Below, piece after piece: positions 36,122 through 44,896 of a stretch of DNA of 64,000 bases. Every line of letters starts with the position of its first letter. Position 1 is the first letter of the stretch. Made by a program: the position numbers and the translations under genes. The notes under the pieces were generated by a model, which saw only the letters and a list, made by a program, of their open reading frames with translations, had not been told where the DNA came from and searched no databases. The stretch comes from Methanobacterium paludis (GTDB lineage Archaea > Methanobacteriota > Methanobacteria > Methanobacteriales > Methanobacteriaceae): contig NC_015574.1 of assembly GCF_000214725.1 (NCBI RefSeq), positions 310,001 to 374,000 of the forward strand. The letters are read 5' to 3'.

Positions 36122-36283
36122 GTTCATGTTAGGATATAGAATTGATAAATAATGAGTTAATTTAGCTTATTTAACTTAATTTGTTATTTAAATGCTTGAC
36201 TTCTATTTTACTTATTTCATTTCACTTATCTTTAATTCATTCTTTAATTCATTCAATTATTTTCTAATTCTTAGGTTTCTTAA

Positions 36284-37906
36284 CTAATCCTTTATGACAT
36301 CAACAAAATCGAATTTTTCAACGTCAAAAAGGCCTTTGTCACTTATTTTAAGCTGCGGAATCACAAGTAAAGCCATAAATGACATTGACATAAATGGAGA
36401 TTTTAATTTGCAGCCCATTTCACTCACAAATTTGTGAAGTGAGATCAATCTGGATGAAACTTTTGAAACATTCTCAGTGCTCATAAGGCCACCTACTGGA
36501 AGCTCTAAAGTACAATATTCACCATTTGAAACCGCTGCAAGCCCTCCTTTAGATTTTATAACTGTGTTGACGGCATCTGCCATATCATGGCTGCTGGTTC
36601 CAACAACAATTATATTGTGGGAATCATGGGCAACACTGGATGCAATCGCACCTTCTTTCAAGCCGAAACCATGCACAAAAGCATTTGAAATTCTATTATG
36701 GCCGTAACGTTCAACAACAGCAATTTTAAGCACGTCTTTTACAGTATCTGGCATTAATTTTCCTTCGTCAATCCTTAAACCAGCCTCAGATTCCATTGTG
36801 AAGAGCTGGCCTTCAACAACATCGATAACCCTCACAGTTTCTCCATTTTTTGTTTTTTTATTCTCTTCGTAATTCTGTCTGGAATAAATATCAAAATCAG
36901 AAGGTTTTTTTTGGGTTAAACTTAGACTGGTTCCAATTTTTGCGGGTTTCACAGAAAATTCAGGTTTTCCATCTGATGATACAAGTTTTCCATCTATAAA
37001 AACCTTTTTAACATCGAAGTTTCTAAGGCCGTCCACAACAACCAGATCAGCGGCCCTTCCGGGGGATATGGATCCTAAGTTCAGGTTGTAATGTTCTGAT
37101 GGGTTGATTGTAACCATTTTAACCGCTTCTATGGGATCCAGACCATATTGAACGGCTTTTTTGAGCATTTCGTCCACATGCCCAACGAGCAGGTCTTCAG
37201 GGTGTTTGTCGTCGGATACTATGAAATCTCCCCCTGCAGGCACGAGATCTTTGAGGTTATTTGCCGATGAACCCTCACGTAACATTATCTTCATCCCAAG
37301 ACGCCTTTTTTCCATTACCTCAGCCACATTGGAACATTCATGGTCTGTGGATATGCCTGCAGATACATATTTACAGAGTTCTGCTCCTGATAGGAGGGGT
37401 GCATGGCCGTCAATGGGTTTTCCAAGCCTTTTTGCAATCTCTATCTTTCCCATGACACTTGGATCTTCTCCAAGAACTCCGGGGAAGTTCATCATCTCAC
37501 CTAAGGCCACCATATCCTCTTTTTCAAGGAGTTTTTCTATTTCTTCTGGACCTAGAACTGCTCCAGATGTTTCAAATGGAGTTGCAGGGACACATGATGG
37601 TGCTGTGAAAAATACTTTGAGTGGAACGGAGTTTGAATCGTTTATCATGTATTTTATACCATCAAATCCCATAACGTTGGCAATTTCATGGGGATCCGAC
37701 ACAACGGATGTTGTACCCCGGGGCACCACAGCTTCTGCAAAACGAGATGGTGTGAGCATGGAACTTTCAATGTGTATGTGGGCATCTATGAATCCCGGAA
37801 GTATCAGGTTGTTAAATTCTTTTTTAACAGGTTTTACACAGTTTATAAATCCATTTTGAACTTCAATTTCTGCAGGATAAATTTCCTCTGTAAATACATT
37901 AAGCAC
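36284..37906 (-). CDS. ade: Adenine deaminase
   Basis: 540 aa as counted from the GTG at 37906. It converts adenine to hypoxanthine and ammonia in purine salvage. Amidohydrolase motifs are LPGFIDAHIHIESSML (metal His-x-His), DGHAPLLSGAELCKYVSAGISTDHEC, and the C-terminal domain has VAHDSHNIIVVGTSSHDMA. The family N-terminus normally begins a few residues earlier with a strand like IIxGxVxNVFTGEI; here the upstream codons in frame are ATA ATA AGA GGG AAC (IIRGN), immediately behind a very strong AAAGGAGGGGGG. No ATG, TTG or GTG exists between the upstream TAA and 37906. An AUA start is therefore possible; see the findings. Confidence 0.9.
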   Translation of the reverse strand: MLNVFTEEIYPAEIEVQNGFINCVKPVKKEFNNLILPGFIDAHIHIESSMLTPSRFAEAVVPRGTTSVVSDPHEIANVMGFDGIKYMINDSNSVPLKVFFTAPSCVPATPFETSGAVLGPEEIEKLLEKEDMVALGEMMNFPGVLGEDPSVMGKIEIAKRLGKPIDGHAPLLSGAELCKYVSAGISTDHECSNVAEVMEKRRLGMKIMLREGSSANNLKDLVPAGGDFIVSDDKHPEDLLVGHVDEMLKKAVQYGLDPIEAVKMVTINPSEHYNLNLGSISPGRAADLVVVDGLRNFDVKKVFIDGKLVSSDGKPEFSVKPAKIGTSLSLTQKKPSDFDIYSRQNYEENKKTKNGETVRVIDVVEGQLFTMESEAGLRIDEGKLMPDTVKDVLKIAVVERYGHNRISNAFVHGFGLKEGAIASSVAHDSHNIIVVGTSSHDMADAVNTVIKSKGGLAAVSNGEYCTLELPVGGLMSTENVSKVSSRLISLHKFVSEMGCKLKSPFMSMSFMALLVIPQLKISDKGLFDVEKFDFVDVIKD

Positions 37907-37925
37907 GTTCCCTCTTATTATGGAA

Positions 37926-37937
37926 CCCCCCTCCTTT
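37926..37937 (-). promoter_or_regulatory. Very strong Shine-Dalgarno of ade, pointing at an ATA codon
   Basis: The minus strand reads AAAGGAGGGGGG. It is 4 and 7 bases from two in-frame ATA codons (37921 and 37918) but 19 bases from the GTG at 37906, too far for normal initiation. Confidence 0.6.
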
Positions 37938-38184
37938 ACTGATATGGGTTATGCTAATATTTTAGCTGATATTTTAAATTTCTTTGCATTTTTATATTAA
38001 GCCTATTTTTATATTAAGCGTGATATTAAGCATGATACAAATTTTATTTGGCATTAATTTCATTTAGCATTTAATAATTGGATTTGGCTGTAATTTGAAA
38101 TAAAAAATTAATTAGGATCATGTAAATCATGTAATAATGAGATCATTGCATTTATAGAAATAAAGGATCCAAAGAGGTTATAGT

Positions 38185-39009
38185 ATGAAACAAAATTTAA
38201 AAGGGATTTCTGAAACATTACTTATTCCTTTGTGGGCAAGGGCTGTTGAAGCAAAGTATCCTGATCCTATAATTAAAGATGTTAAAGCTGCGGAAATCAT
38301 GGAAGAAATTGAATACGATTTCGCAAGATTTGATAAAGAATGGCCAACGCAGATTAGTGTTGTTGTTAGAACCGAAATTTTAGATAATGCAACAAAAGCC
38401 TTCATTAACAATCATCCCGATGCGGTTATCATTAATATTGGCTGCGGCCTTGACACCCGTTTTTTTAGATTAGATAACGGCCAGATTCAATGGTATGATC
38501 TCGATTTACCCGAGCCCATCAAGATTAGGCGAAAGTTTTTTGATGAAACCGACAGATACAAAATGATAGCTAAATCTGTCTTTGATTATTCATGGATTGA
38601 TGATATAATTGATGATGTAAAGGATAGAAAATCTATTTTAATTATTGCAGAAGGGATATTGATGTATTTTACAGAAAAAGAGGTAAAAAACCTGATAAAT
38701 AAATTGGCAACCTCATTTCATGGTGCTGAAATGCTCATTGAAACCACATCACCCGCACTGGTGAAACAGAGCCAGAAACAGGACTTAATTAAGAATCAAT
38801 ATCAAATAGATGCAAAGCTCAGTTGGGGGATTAAAAGAGGAGGAAAATGGATAGAAAAACTGAATAACAGAATTAAATTTATTGCAGAGTGGCATTACTT
38901 TGATTATCACCGAGACAGATGGAAAACAATACGTTGGATGGCTTTAATTCCACCATTTAAAAACAGATTCGGTAACCGGATTGTTCATTTTAGTTTTATT
39001 CCATTATAA
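38185..39009 (+). CDS. PPM1/LCMT-type SAM methyltransferase
   Basis: 274 aa, leucine carboxyl methyltransferase-like fold. Segments: ETLLIPLWARAVEAKYPDPIIKDVKAAEIM (about 11-40), SVVVRTEILDNATKAFI, the SAM site VIINIGCGLDTRFFRLDN (about 81-98), WYDLDLPEPIKIRRKFF, and ILIIAEGILMYFTEKEVKNLI. Proteins of this group methylate small acids or polyketide-like substrates, mostly in bacteria. The resemblance is to the bacterial type, so it may have been acquired by transfer; neighbours give no pathway. The ATG follows AGAGGT. Confidence 0.82.
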   Translation: MKQNLKGISETLLIPLWARAVEAKYPDPIIKDVKAAEIMEEIEYDFARFDKEWPTQISVVVRTEILDNATKAFINNHPDAVIINIGCGLDTRFFRLDNGQIQWYDLDLPEPIKIRRKFFDETDRYKMIAKSVFDYSWIDDIIDDVKDRKSILIIAEGILMYFTEKEVKNLINKLATSFHGAEMLIETTSPALVKQSQKQDLIKNQYQIDAKLSWGIKRGGKWIEKLNNRIKFIAEWHYFDYHRDRWKTIRWMALIPPFKNRFGNRIVHFSFIPL

Positions 39010-39379
39010 ACTTCAAATTTTTCTTCTCTTCAAAGTTGCGGATTTAAATCATCAACAAACTTAAAAAAACACTCTTTTTATCATTTGCCAAGTTTTTCAG
39101 ATAAACTTGTTGCCATGTATATCTTAAACTATCATATATTCTGAGAATAAAGTAACTCTAATTGCAAGTTGATGATTGCCTACAGCAAATATCAGAGTTT
39201 CAAATTCTCTTTCAAATATGAAGTGTTAACCCAGAGTAAACTTGTAGTTTGGATCAATCAGTTTGTAACAATTTAGGAAAAAGAACAAATACATTTTTAA
39301 AAAATCTTTGAAAAGTAGTATTATTAAAAAATTATTAAAAAAAACAGTAAAAGAACCAAAAAAAGATATAAAAAAAAGG
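39010..39379. other. 370-bp gap between convergent genes
   Basis: No convincing gene. A 34-codon ORF from 39171 (MIAYSKYQSF...) has no ribosome site and no recognised family. The A-rich runs at 39357-39377 read as T runs on the minus strand and probably terminate the TIGR00300 transcript. Confidence 0.45.
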
Positions 39380-40597
39380 TTAACCTGCCAGTTCGTCATA
39401 CAGCATTGGCAAGAATGCTCCGACATCTGTTACAACCCCAACTACCTGGGCACTGCCCCTGTCTGCGAGTTTTGTGACGGTTGCAGGGTTTATATCCACA
39501 CATATGCTTTTTACATGTGAGGGGATCATGTTTCCAACTGCTATTGAGTGGAGCATGGTTGAGATCATTATGACCATGTCAACGTCCTGGACATACTTTC
39601 TCATCTCATCTTGAGCATCCATGGTATCGGTTATGACATCAGGAAGTGGACCATCATCTCTTATTGATCCTGCAAGCACATATGGCACGTTATTTTTTAT
39701 GCACTCGTACATTATTCCCTTTTTGAGTACGCCCTTTTCAACGGCATCTTTTATGGATCCTGCCTTGTTTATCTCATTTATTGCATATATGTGGTGTTTG
39801 TGTCCCCTTACAGTGGCTTCACCACTTTTCACACATATTCCCAGGGATGTGCCGTACAATGCACTTTCTATGTCATGGGTTGCAAGTGCGTTGCCTGCAA
39901 ATAGAATATCGATGATTCCTTCCTTGATCATCTTGGCCAGTACTGGTGCTGAACCTGTATGAACCACTGCAGGTCCTGCAACTACTGCAATTTTACCGTT
40001 GTTGTGTTTTATGGCTTTTATTTCAGAGGCTATCTTTTTGACAGTGGATTTCATCGGTTTTTCAGAGGATGCAGTACTTGACATGAACTCAAAAACACCT
40101 TTTTTGCCTCTAGGACGTTCCGGAGGTACAACTTTTATTCCTTCCCTTCCAACGACGATGAGTTCACCTTTTTGAATCTTGCCGATTGGCTTGCAGACTG
40201 CTTTTTTATTTTCCGGGTCAACAACTATCATGCAGTCCATTTCTATCCCCTCAACAGGTATCCATTCATCTTTGAACCTTATGTAAGTTGGATGGTGTGT
40301 GGTTGAATAAAAATCAGGTGGAAGAGTTTTGTCTTTCTCGGATCTAAGGAGTTGAACTTCTTTTATCTCAACAACAAGTGCTCCAATCTCACTGAGCTCA
40401 TCAAGTATTTCTCCAAGAAGAGATTCAGTATCTGCTGCAACACGTATGGTTGCGTGACTTACATCCTTTTTGTGTTTACCAACTTCAAAATCAAGTATTT
40501 TAAAGTCTCCTCCTTTATCCATTATAAGATCCAGAGTTTTTGGAAGCATTAAAGAATCTATTATATGGCCTGAAAGTTTAATTTCTCTTGCGTACAT
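39380..40597 (-). CDS. TIGR00300 family protein (LOR/SDH region, probable ornithine cyclodeaminase)
   Basis: 405 aa from the ATG at 40597; the GTG nine bases earlier belongs to the AAAGGTGGAT ribosome site. The N-terminal domain includes REIKLSGHIIDSLMLPKTLDLI and DVSHATIRV. The C-terminal half is Rossmann-like with VAGPAVVHTGSAPVLAKMIKEG, FAGNALATHDIESALYGTSLG, GHKHHIYAINEI, ISTMLHSIAVGNMIPS and CVDINPATVTKLADRG. The family is the C-terminal part of cyanobacterial arginine-degrading enzymes, where it is an ornithine cyclodeaminase making proline. An equivalent role in methanogens has been reported to my recollection. It is on the same strand as speB and aIF5A. Confidence 0.8.
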   Translation of the reverse strand: MYAREIKLSGHIIDSLMLPKTLDLIMDKGGDFKILDFEVGKHKKDVSHATIRVAADTESLLGEILDELSEIGALVVEIKEVQLLRSEKDKTLPPDFYSTTHHPTYIRFKDEWIPVEGIEMDCMIVVDPENKKAVCKPIGKIQKGELIVVGREGIKVVPPERPRGKKGVFEFMSSTASSEKPMKSTVKKIASEIKAIKHNNGKIAVVAGPAVVHTGSAPVLAKMIKEGIIDILFAGNALATHDIESALYGTSLGICVKSGEATVRGHKHHIYAINEINKAGSIKDAVEKGVLKKGIMYECIKNNVPYVLAGSIRDDGPLPDVITDTMDAQDEMRKYVQDVDMVIMISTMLHSIAVGNMIPSHVKSICVDINPATVTKLADRGSAQVVGVVTDVGAFLPMLYDELAG

Positions 40598-40826
40598 TAT
40601 ATCCACCTTTAAAATTTTAATTTAATGCTATTTATCTGTTTAAATTAGAAATATGAGGTTTTCACAGCTGTACTATGATATTTTACATTGCATTATGTTA
40701 CTTTTTTGTAAACATACAATTTGAATTATTATTGTATAATGTTCTATAAAATTATTGTATAAACATTCTATAAAAATATATTAATAAAAAAAATGGATGT
40801 TAATCAAAAATAGAAATGAAATTAAT

Positions 40827-41714
40827 TTAATAGAGACAAAGAAAATCATAAATAGTCTTTGCACCATTTATAGATGTTATATCACCGATCTGGGTCGATG
40901 AAACTTCTACAAGGTCAAAACCTACAACCTGCTTATCTTCCAGGCAGAATATGATCCTTTCAAGTTCACTTGGAGTCAGACCACATGGTGCTGGGGTGCC
41001 AACGCTTGGAGCATAGGCAGGGTCAAGGACATCCATATCAACGGTTACGTAAACAGGTCCTTTAACAGCTTTTATGAGATTTTCAATCTCGTCCAGTTTG
41101 TTATTTACATCTAAACATGTATACTGTTTTATCTGGTTTTCACAGGCGAAGGATACCTCCTCCTCCGACGCTGATCTTATACCTATCTGGATTATATTTT
41201 TGGGGTTCAGATCGAATATCCTCCTCATTACAGTTGCATGAGAATATTTTTCACTCATATAAGTGTCTCTGAGGTCCATGTGGGCATCTAAATGGATTAC
41301 AGTCACATCTTCAGGGTCCATGGCAGTTAAAATGCCGTAACTGATGCTGTGTTCTCCTCCGATAGTTACTGGAATGATATCCATATCCTGGATATCGGTT
41401 ATTGTTGATCGTATGTTTCTACAAGTTTTTTCGAAGTTTCCATGGATGACTTCGATGTCACCGAAATCATATAGAGGTACATCAAGGTTTTTATTTAAAA
41501 TGAAGTTGTATCTTTCGAAGTTGTAAGATGCTTCCCTCACAGACCTTGGACCGAACCTTGCACAGGGTTTGTAGGTCGTTGTGCTGTCAAAGGGCACGCC
41601 TACAATACCAAAGCTGTGATTTTTATCAGGACCCTCTTTCGATAGTCCGGTATTTGTAAAATCTATTTCTCTTGAAAAAGCAAATTTTAATGGACTTTCT
41701 GTATAAAAAAGCAT
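40827..41714 (-). CDS. speB: Agmatinase
   Basis: 295 aa ureohydrolase. Manganese-binding motifs are GGEHSISYG, IHLDAHMDLRDTY (DAHxD) and YVTVDMDVLDPAYAPSVGTPAPCGLTP (DxDxxDP). It hydrolyses agmatine to putrescine and urea. Agmatine is the product of the pyruvoyl arginine decarboxylase encoded divergently 760 bases away, so both steps of the arginine-to-putrescine route are here. The ATG is preceded by AAGGTAA and lies 32 bases after aIF5A, so the two are probably cotranscribed. The linkage with aIF5A, which needs a polyamine-derived modification, fits. Confidence 0.93.
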   Translation of the reverse strand: MLFYTESPLKFAFSREIDFTNTGLSKEGPDKNHSFGIVGVPFDSTTTYKPCARFGPRSVREASYNFERYNFILNKNLDVPLYDFGDIEVIHGNFEKTCRNIRSTITDIQDMDIIPVTIGGEHSISYGILTAMDPEDVTVIHLDAHMDLRDTYMSEKYSHATVMRRIFDLNPKNIIQIGIRSASEEEVSFACENQIKQYTCLDVNNKLDEIENLIKAVKGPVYVTVDMDVLDPAYAPSVGTPAPCGLTPSELERIIFCLEDKQVVGFDLVEVSSTQIGDITSINGAKTIYDFLCLY

Positions 41715-41746
41715 TTATTTACCTTTAAATAACAAATCAAGAAACA

Positions 41747-42142
41747 TTATTTTTTGGTTATTCTCATGAGTTTTTTGTGGCCCATGGCTATAATGTATCC
41801 CACTTCGACTCCTTCAGCAAGGTCATTTTTCAAGTCTTCAGGAATAGGGACGTCAAAAGTTTCATAACTTTCAAGATCCATGAGCTGAACGTTCTCTCCC
41901 ATTAAAGCAAGAACCTGAGCAGCACGTTTATCTATCATAGGGACATCAACTTTAGCATCAACAGGTTTTACAAGCGTTCTTTTCTGTTTATCAAATATTC
42001 CGACAGCATCAACCCTAGCTTTTGCAGCACCGTGTTTTCCAGGGGATGATGTTTGTATACCTACGATTTTTGATGCTTCGCCACCTAATATTACATATTT
42101 ACCTACTTTTAAGGTTTTGACTTCTACTACCTTTTTCGACAT
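41747..42142 (-). CDS. Translation factor aIF5A
   Basis: 131 aa from the ATG at 42142, which follows GGAGGTAA. It has the SH3-like domain with the modification loop TSSPGKHGAAKARVDAVGIF; Lys36 in PGKHG is the expected hypusine or deoxyhypusine site. The OB-type C-terminal domain contains QLMDLESYETFDVPIPED. aIF5A helps ribosomes at stalling motifs. The modification is built from spermidine, and the neighbouring speB and pdaD genes make the putrescine precursor. Confidence 0.95.
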   Translation of the reverse strand: MSKKVVEVKTLKVGKYVILGGEASKIVGIQTSSPGKHGAAKARVDAVGIFDKQKRTLVKPVDAKVDVPMIDKRAAQVLALMGENVQLMDLESYETFDVPIPEDLKNDLAEGVEVGYIIAMGHKKLMRITKK

Positions 42143-42472
42143 AATATTTACCTCCAATCTATCCAGTTGATTATTAATAAAAACTAATTAATAAAGATTC
42201 TACAAGTTAAAAAGGTTTTATATCCACTTATTTACATTCAGTTACTTTTAAGACATAATAAGATTGATGTTATTTTATTAGAGAATGTACCTTATTTATG
42301 TTTGTATGTAAACTATTATAGATGATCCTTTAGATATTCTAGATGATATAGATTATATAAGGATAGCTATATTTTTTTCAATATTTAAATTTTGATTTAA
42401 TTTGTAATTAAATATAAAGTAACAAATCTGCATAACAAATCATGATAGTATAATAGGATGACACGTGGTACG
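42143..42472. other. 330-bp divergent promoter region of aIF5A-speB and pdaD
   Basis: No gene was recognised. It must hold promoters for the minus-strand aIF5A-speB transcript and the plus-strand pdaD gene, so a shared regulator could act here. AT-rich; no repeat was recognised. Confidence 0.5.
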
Positions 42473-42916
42473 ATGAAAGTTTCAATAACTTCAGGAAGGG
42501 CAGAAGGCCCAACAAAACTCAACGCATTTGATAACGCACTTTTAGACGCAGGAATAGGGGATATAAATCTTATAACAGTATCAAGCATGCTGCCAACAGG
42601 TACTGAAATAGTAGAACTTCCAAAATTCAAGGCAGGAGACATGGTGAACTGTGTTCTTGCATACGAATCATCTGACAGAGAAGGTGATCTAATATCTGCT
42701 GTGGTGGCTGCTGCAACTTCTGATGATTTTGGATGTGTGGTGGAGAACACAGGGATAAATAGAGACCCTGAAGATGTAAAAAGTGAAGCAGTAGATATGG
42801 TGAAGTACATGATGGATGTCAGGGGTCTCAAGATAAAGGAAATTGTAATAGCAGATGAAAACCATATAGTTAAGAAGCATGGTGCTGTTGTTGCATCGGT
42901 TGTTTACCTTAAGTAA
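42473..42916 (+). CDS. pdaD: Pyruvoyl-dependent arginine decarboxylase
   Basis: 147 aa from the ATG at 42473, which follows CGTGGT; an ATG 15 bases upstream is less likely. The proenzyme cuts itself between Ser37 and Ser38 (LITVSSMLPTGTEIVELP), and Ser38 becomes the pyruvoyl cofactor. It decarboxylates arginine to agmatine. Other conserved parts are EGPTKLNAFDNALLDAGIGDINL and EDVKSEAVDMVKYMMDVRG. It stands opposite the speB/aIF5A genes, making a compact polyamine locus. Confidence 0.93.
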   Translation: MKVSITSGRAEGPTKLNAFDNALLDAGIGDINLITVSSMLPTGTEIVELPKFKAGDMVNCVLAYESSDREGDLISAVVAAATSDDFGCVVENTGINRDPEDVKSEAVDMVKYMMDVRGLKIKEIVIADENHIVKKHGAVVASVVYLK

Positions 42917-43127
42917 CTCAAAATATTTTTGCCATATTAAGCCAGTATCTGATAAAAATAGCCATAAATGAAGCATTCGATAAAATGTCATATGAATCAT
43001 CTTATAAATTTAGTCTTAATATAGAAAGAGCCTGAAAAAATCTTATTAAAAAAAATTTAAGCAGTTTAATCACCAATAAAAGATTTTAAAGATGGAAATT
43101 TTGTAGATAAGCCGTAGAAGGGATAGA

Positions 43128-44042
43128 ATGATGAATGAAGAGGATGTTCAATTCTGGAGCAAGGTCTCAAAAAAAATAATTGAAGAAGCCCAAATGGCTA
43201 TTTTGCCACTTGTAGGTACCATAAAAGGTGGAGAAATAGTTAAGATGGGTGCAGATGGCACTCCAACAAAGCTGATAGATCTGGTTGCAGAGAATAAGGT
43301 TGTTGAGGTTTTAGAAGATACTGGGAGGTCTGTGACTCTTATAAGTGAAGAAATAGGCGAATTTAAGGTAGGTGAAGGTTCTTCTGAAGTTGTTTTTGTT
43401 GTCGACCCATTGGATGGTACCAGTAACGCCTTAAAGAACATACCTGCCTATGCAATATCAATTGCAATTGCAGATGCTTCAGGTATCCATAAAACTCATA
43501 AAAATCTTGAAAATCCTTCAGGCTCTCAAAATATAAATTCCAAAACTTCAAAGAACCAACCACAAAATCAACTTACCATTGAGGATATAGAAATTGGGTT
43601 CGTTAAAAATCTTGCAACTGGAGACCTTTATGAAGCTGTAAAGGGGCAGGGGGCTATGCTTAATGGGAAAAAACTTGTTCCTTCAACTCAGGAAGACATC
43701 TCAAAATCATCAATAGGTGCCTACATTTACAGGGCAGAGATGAACAAGGTAGATAAACTCTGCAAGGCAGTGAGAAGGATGAGAATACTAGGTTCCGTTG
43801 CAATTGAGCTTTGTTACGTTGCAGACAGTACTTACGATGCATTCATAGATATTAGAGGAAATCTCAGGATAGTTGACATTTCAGCTGCGAAGTTAATAAT
43901 AGAGGAAACAAGAGGTATTGTAACCGACGAGAAATGTCAGCCATTAAACGGTAAGTTAAACGTTTTAGAGAGAACATCTATAATTGCAGCGTGCAATCCA
44001 ATAATTCACAGTGACATAATCCAAATTTTAGGGGGAATTTGA
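43128..44042 (+). CDS. Fructose-1,6-bisphosphatase / inositol monophosphatase family (possible NADP phosphatase)
   Basis: 304 aa. The Mg2+-dependent phosphatase core has LISEEIGEF (Glu), VFVVDPLDGTSNALKNIPAYAISIAIAD (Asp-Pro-Leu-Asp-Gly-Thr) and the C-terminal VDISAAKLIIEETRGI. Archaeal members act on fructose 1,6-bisphosphate and inositol phosphate. In Methanocaldococcus a homologous domain is fused to NAD kinase and acts on NADP, and here the NAD kinase gene follows with a one-base overlap. Residues of about 125-155 (HKTHKNLENPSGSQN...) are a polar Asn/Ser/Lys-rich insertion not expected in the fold core. Start ATG at 43128 or 43131. Confidence 0.88.
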   Translation: MMNEEDVQFWSKVSKKIIEEAQMAILPLVGTIKGGEIVKMGADGTPTKLIDLVAENKVVEVLEDTGRSVTLISEEIGEFKVGEGSSEVVFVVDPLDGTSNALKNIPAYAISIAIADASGIHKTHKNLENPSGSQNINSKTSKNQPQNQLTIEDIEIGFVKNLATGDLYEAVKGQGAMLNGKKLVPSTQEDISKSSIGAYIYRAEMNKVDKLCKAVRRMRILGSVAIELCYVADSTYDAFIDIRGNLRIVDISAAKLIIEETRGIVTDEKCQPLNGKLNVLERTSIIAACNPIIHSDIIQILGGI

Positions 44043-44896
44043 TGCGCATAGGAGTTGTAGCCCGCCTTGATGTGGATGAAGCTGTTGAAATAGCTGGAAA
44101 AATAGTTGATTTTTTAACAAAGAAAAATGTTGAAACAGTCATGGATACACCCCTGGTTGAAGAACTCGGTAAAAAAGGGCTTAAAAAATACAAAGACATG
44201 GCATGCGACCTTGAAAAAATGGACATGGACATGGTGATAGCTATTGGTGGAGATGGAACCATTCTCAGAACCCAAAGTTTCATCAACAAGAAAAAAATAC
44301 CTTTATTGGGTATAAACTTGGGTACTGTTGGATTTCTTACAGAAATAGACCCAAAAAATGCTTTTACTGCAATAAATGAAGTTTTATCTGGCAACTACTT
44401 CGTTGAGGAGCGCACACAGCTTCAAGTTTGGCACAACAATGAACTTCATACTGCCCTTAACGAGGTAGTTCTAATGACTCGCAGACCAGCTAAAATGCTC
44501 CATATCGAGATAAGAGTCGATGATGAGGTTGTTGAGGAGCTGAGAGCTGATGGTCTTATAGTGGCAACTCCCAGTGGTTCAACAGCTTATTCAATGTCTG
44601 CAGGAGGTCCAATAGTTGACCCCAAGGTTGGAGCGTTTATTATAGTTCCTATATGTCCGTTTAAACTGGGTGCAAGACCAATAGTGGTTTCCAACAACAG
44701 TGTTATTCAAGTTAAACTTCTTCGAGAGGGTAAAAAAGCTGTGGCAGTAATAGATGGGCAGTTCGAAGAGGAGATAAATTACATGGACGAGATCATCTTC
44801 AAAAGAGCCGAAGATTATGCTTATTTTGTAAGGTTGACCAAGGATTTCTACAGAAAAGTGCGTGAGAAACTCACAAAAGGCGGAGTAAGTCCATGA
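44042..44896 (+). CDS. nadK: NAD kinase
   Basis: 284 aa. It phosphorylates NAD to NADP. Diagnostic parts: VIAIGGDGTILRTQSF with GGDGT at 69-73, LLGINLGTVGFLTEI, LNEVVLMTRRPAKM, the substrate loop ADGLIVATPSGSTAYSMSAGGPIVDPKVGAFIIVPICPF, and AVIDGQFEE. The ATG shares its A with the TGA of the upstream phosphatase (TGATG overlap), and its own TGA overlaps the ATG of cfbE (ATGA). So three genes are translationally coupled. Confidence 0.94.
   Translation: MRIGVVARLDVDEAVEIAGKIVDFLTKKNVETVMDTPLVEELGKKGLKKYKDMACDLEKMDMDMVIAIGGDGTILRTQSFINKKKIPLLGINLGTVGFLTEIDPKNAFTAINEVLSGNYFVEERTQLQVWHNNELHTALNEVVLMTRRPAKMLHIEIRVDDEVVEELRADGLIVATPSGSTAYSMSAGGPIVDPKVGAFIIVPICPFKLGARPIVVSNNSVIQVKLLREGKKAVAVIDGQFEEEINYMDEIIFKRAEDYAYFVRLTKDFYRKVREKLTKGGVSP

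Noticed and set aside
37161..37859. 232-codon plus-strand ORF opposite ade
   Set aside because: It is a shadow of the adenine deaminase frame: Ser/Pro-rich and without a ribosome site or a recognisable fold.
39171..39275. 34-codon ORF MIAYSKYQSF... in the gap before TIGR00300
   Set aside because: No ribosome site, no family resemblance, and close to what chance gives in AT-rich DNA.
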